From: Limanda limanda
Taxonomy: Eukaryota > Chordata > Actinopteri > Pleuronectiformes > Pleuronectidae
Assembly (NCBI RefSeq): GCF_963576545.1
Contig: NC_083637.1
Coordinates: 21,014,507-21,078,506, forward strand
DNA length: 64,000 bases
Direction: 5' to 3'
Part shown: positions 61,281 to 64,000 of the stretch, in pieces
Numbering within the stretch: position 1 is the stretch's first letter
Layout of the letters: every line of letters begins with the position of its first letter
Translations under genes and position numbers: made by a program
The notes under the pieces: model-generated
Told to the model about the DNA's origin: nothing
Seen by the model: the letters and a program-made list of their open reading frames with translations, nothing else
The model's database searches: none

Positions 61281-63477
61281 TTAACTACGTGCAGTTTTTT
61301 TTTCTCTTGCGTACGATTTGTTGAGTGTCTGCTTCGCGGGCCTGAAGGGGAAGTCGTGCAGAGGGACGCCCAGAGCCCTGAGTCGGCTGGTGGAGATCTG
61401 CAGCAGCTGCTTGTACTCCTGAAGGTCACAAGGTCAGCGGGTCACCACAGGAAATGACGTGTATTTACATCCTCACTTTGACGTGTCCACTGACGACTCA
61501 CCTTGTGCCCTTGAGCCAGGTCCTCCTCTAACTCAGCAATGGTCTCCTGCTTTGACTCCAACGTTTCCTACGAGAAGAAGAATCACAGACTGAAGACTTG
61601 AATCACAAAGTGGCGTCTTCAGGCACACCTGTGGAGAAGAGCCATGTCCGCTCTGAACCTTCGCCCTCGTGGACTCTCACCTTAAGCATGTTGGCGGCGC
61701 TGCTTTTGTCGGTGTCCGTGGCGGCCGCTGTGGAGAGCGCGGCGCGGAGCTGACCCTCTGTCTTCTCCACAGTTTCCGTCAGAGCAGCGAGCCTCATCTC
61801 CAGCCGCAGGTGCTCCAGGCCGCTCTTCTGCTGCAGCGCCAACTTGATCTCCTTTTGCTTCCTCTGCAACTCGTCGCACTCCTCCTTAACCTGCCGACAA
61901 CAAGCACAACCTCGGGTCAACTCCCCCCGCCGCGCTGATGGGACGTCACGTGACGATACAACTCCACGTTACCTTTTCCAACGCCTGCCGCAGCAGCTCG
62001 TGCTCGATATTTAGATCCCACAGCTCCTTCTCTGCGATCTTTGCCCGAGCACCGGACTTCTGTCACACCATCAGAGGTTTAGAAGAAAATGATCGATCAG
62101 AGACGTTAGTTTACATTTCAATTCAACAAATAATGTGACGGAGGTTAAGTTTCTAATAAAAAACCGTCAGAGGCCCAGCGTGTACGATTTAGGTGAAAGG
62201 GATCTATTGGCTGAAACTGATTATAAAATAATCCTAATGACGTTTTCACTAGTGTGTTTAATCTAAATCTTTATTTTTCATTACACTAGAATGGGCCCTT
62301 TTATATTTAAATACTTTATATTAACATCGGGAGTGGGTCCACTCTACAGAGACTTCCATGTTTTTTACAGGAGCCCAAACTGGACAAACTAATCACCCGT
62401 TGAGTTTTAATGACAACTGAGGGCAACCACAGGTTTTCCTTCATGTTTTCAGGTATTCAGCTGCAACATGCAACTTTACCACTAGATGTCACTAAATCTG
62501 AACCTTTAACCTCCATCAGAGAGTTTACGTTTCCACCCCTGTCGGTCTGTCGTCCGTTTTATTTTTGTTTGTGTGCAGGATGACGGAATTTGCTGTGAAC
62601 TCGGTGTGATGGGTACGGGTAAGATAGAACTTGTTAACTTTTGGCGATCAAGGATTGTTTTTACTTTGTAATTAAATAAATGAGACAATCTTCAGATGAA
62701 AGGTTTCATTTAGTTTCTCTGAAACCATGAACGTCAGAGCCACGAATCGCCACCAGCTGGAAACAAACCAGGATTATCTTTAAAACCTTCAAGACCAAAG
62801 TTTGAGAAGAGAAACAAACTTAGAAAACACGTCAACACTGAAAACCGATGTTATGGGATCACAGATAACTGAGCTGTGATGTGTTTGGGTTCAGATCAGG
62901 TCGTGTGCTATGAACGCACCACCATCTTGGCCTTGGTCTGGTTGTATTCTTGCAGCTGAGCACGCAGCTCGGGCAGCTCCTGCTGGGCTTCGTGCAGAGA
63001 CTCCCGCAGATGCTTGTTTTCTCGCTGAGCAACTGAAAGGTGCTTGTCAACTCTTGTCAGCTGCTTCAGCGCCTCTGCTGCCTCCTCCTGGACAAAAACA
63101 GAAGCACCACACACAAAACTGAAAATGTCAAAACTGTCCAGACTTCAATCAAGTGTCATCAAAATAAATTGATGATCATAGTGACACTTTTCAAAGAACA
63201 GGAGTTGGTCAACTTATTTTTATGAGGTCATGTGACAGTTGACCATTCAAACCCAACTGTCTGTCTCTCACCTTCAGCACCTTCTCGTCCGCCAGCACTT
63301 TGTTCTGAATGCTGGAGTAATACTCTTGAGCTACTTTGAGAGCACGGCCGTGATCCTCTGTCAGCTCGATAACTCGAGCGGCCATCCTATCGTCAAGCTC
63401 ATTGACCTCAGACTTCCGCTTCGTTTCCTCGACCTCGATGGCCGCCTCCATCTTCTCGTTAAATTTCACCTCCAGTT
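61281..63477 (-). CDS. gas8: GAS8/DRC4-like coiled-coil protein, C-terminal part (partial)
   Basis: Six minus-strand exons in transcript order: 63477-63272, 63087-62920, 62059-61973, 61890-61681, 61567-61502, 61418-61281 (TAA). All join in phase and give about 290 residues, which equals the C-terminal 60% of human GAS8 (478 residues). Local matches include EKELWDLNIEHELL (human EKELKDLQWEHEVL), LQQKSGLEHLRLEMRLAAL (VQQKTGFKNLVLERKLQAL), LESKQETIAELEEDLA (LESKNSTIKDLQYELA) and LGVPLHDFPFRP (FGIPLDNVGFKP). GAS8/DRC4 is a subunit of the dynein regulatory complex that controls motility of cilia and flagella. The sequence is almost entirely heptad-like and charged. The first exon here starts with two bases of a split codon, so the N-terminal exons lie beyond the right edge. 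It may be gas8 itself or a divergent paralogue; identity is modest. Confidence 0.8.
62060..62919 (-). other. gas8-like intron between coiled-coil exons
   Basis: This 0.86-kb intron contains no recognisable repeat or gene. The donor on the exon side (62919 downward on the minus strand) has two possible GT positions three bases apart (ATG|gtg or ATGGTG|gtgcgt), so one Val may or may not be included. Confidence 0.5.
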
Positions 63478-64000
63478 CTATTGAAATGACAGAAGAAGAA
63501 TAAGAGTTCATCAGTTAGCGAACGTCGGTTAAGCGGATTCAGGTAAAAAAAGAAAAGCCTAAACCTTCAGAATGAGTCTTTTAGTGCCTCAGATTTCTGT
63601 CTTATAATAATTTGCTGAATCATTAAGAACAATAGTTTAATGTTACACCACTTAATCATTTATCAGTCTGCATCTATGACCACGTGTGAGAAATATTAAA
63701 GATTTTCATTTGTAAACAACTAAAGTAAAAGATATGGACTTTATAAATGTGTTAAATCTTTAACACTTGAAATGTGATACTTTAATAGGCATTATAAATA
63801 GATTTGTTAATGAGTATTTTTATAGTTTAACAAATGTATTAAAGCTTAAAGAATAGTTAAGGAAATTAATTTTCTATGAATATTTTCTTGACACCTAGAA
63901 ACAAAGTTTATTTATTAATCAGTAAGTCTGATTATCATTTTTTATCTACAAAAGATCATTAATATGTAGGAATCATAATTGTTATTCCTGCTGATTAAAT
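63478..64000 (-). other. gas8-like intron, AT-rich, to the window edge
   Basis: After the acceptor at 63478-63480 the sequence is very AT-rich and holds no exon that I can support. It is presumably intron of the minus-strand gene. Confidence 0.5.

Overview
The window is nuclear DNA from a teleost fish, probably a percomorph. The evidence is short GT-AG introns, a tRNA-derived teleost SINE, long GATA/GACA and TG microsatellites, and vertebrate proteins recognisable exon by exon. No bacterial or viral genes were seen.

Layout. 1-7180: intergenic, repeat-rich, no supportable gene. 7085-7338: abca1 promoter (E-box, DR4 LXR-type element, TATA box) and non-coding exon 1. 11204-41800: complete abca1 coding sequence in 48 coding exons. 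All junction phases agree and give 2,275 codons; human ABCA1 has 2,261. The 3'UTR runs to about 44,310 and carries two adjacent miR-33 seed sites. 44624-47342: a small secreted Kazal (SPINK-type) protease inhibitor. 47640-53391: a tandem duplicate of about 39330-47590. It holds six abca1 exons (second nucleotide-binding domain), the tail of the abca1 3'UTR, and a second complete Kazal gene. The duplicate lost 2.64 kb that contained the last two abca1 exons and most of the 3'UTR, and it gained a 167-bp hAT-like MITE. 54007-60880: complete stra6l (STRA6-like, RBPR2-type retinol transporter), 18 coding exons, 650 codons. 61281-63477, minus strand: the C-terminal part of a gas8/drc4-like gene that continues past the right edge.

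Functionally, abca1 exports cholesterol and phospholipid, and stra6l is predicted to take up retinol from its carrier protein. Both are lipid-handling membrane proteins, but nothing in the sequence links them in a pathway. The most interesting part is the segmental duplication. Two nearly identical Kazal genes have diverged at the inhibitory loop (P1 Arg to Leu). The abca1 fragments show patchwork identity that suggests gene conversion. The deletion in copy 2 carries a templated-looking filler, and the MITE has a clean empty site in the other copy.
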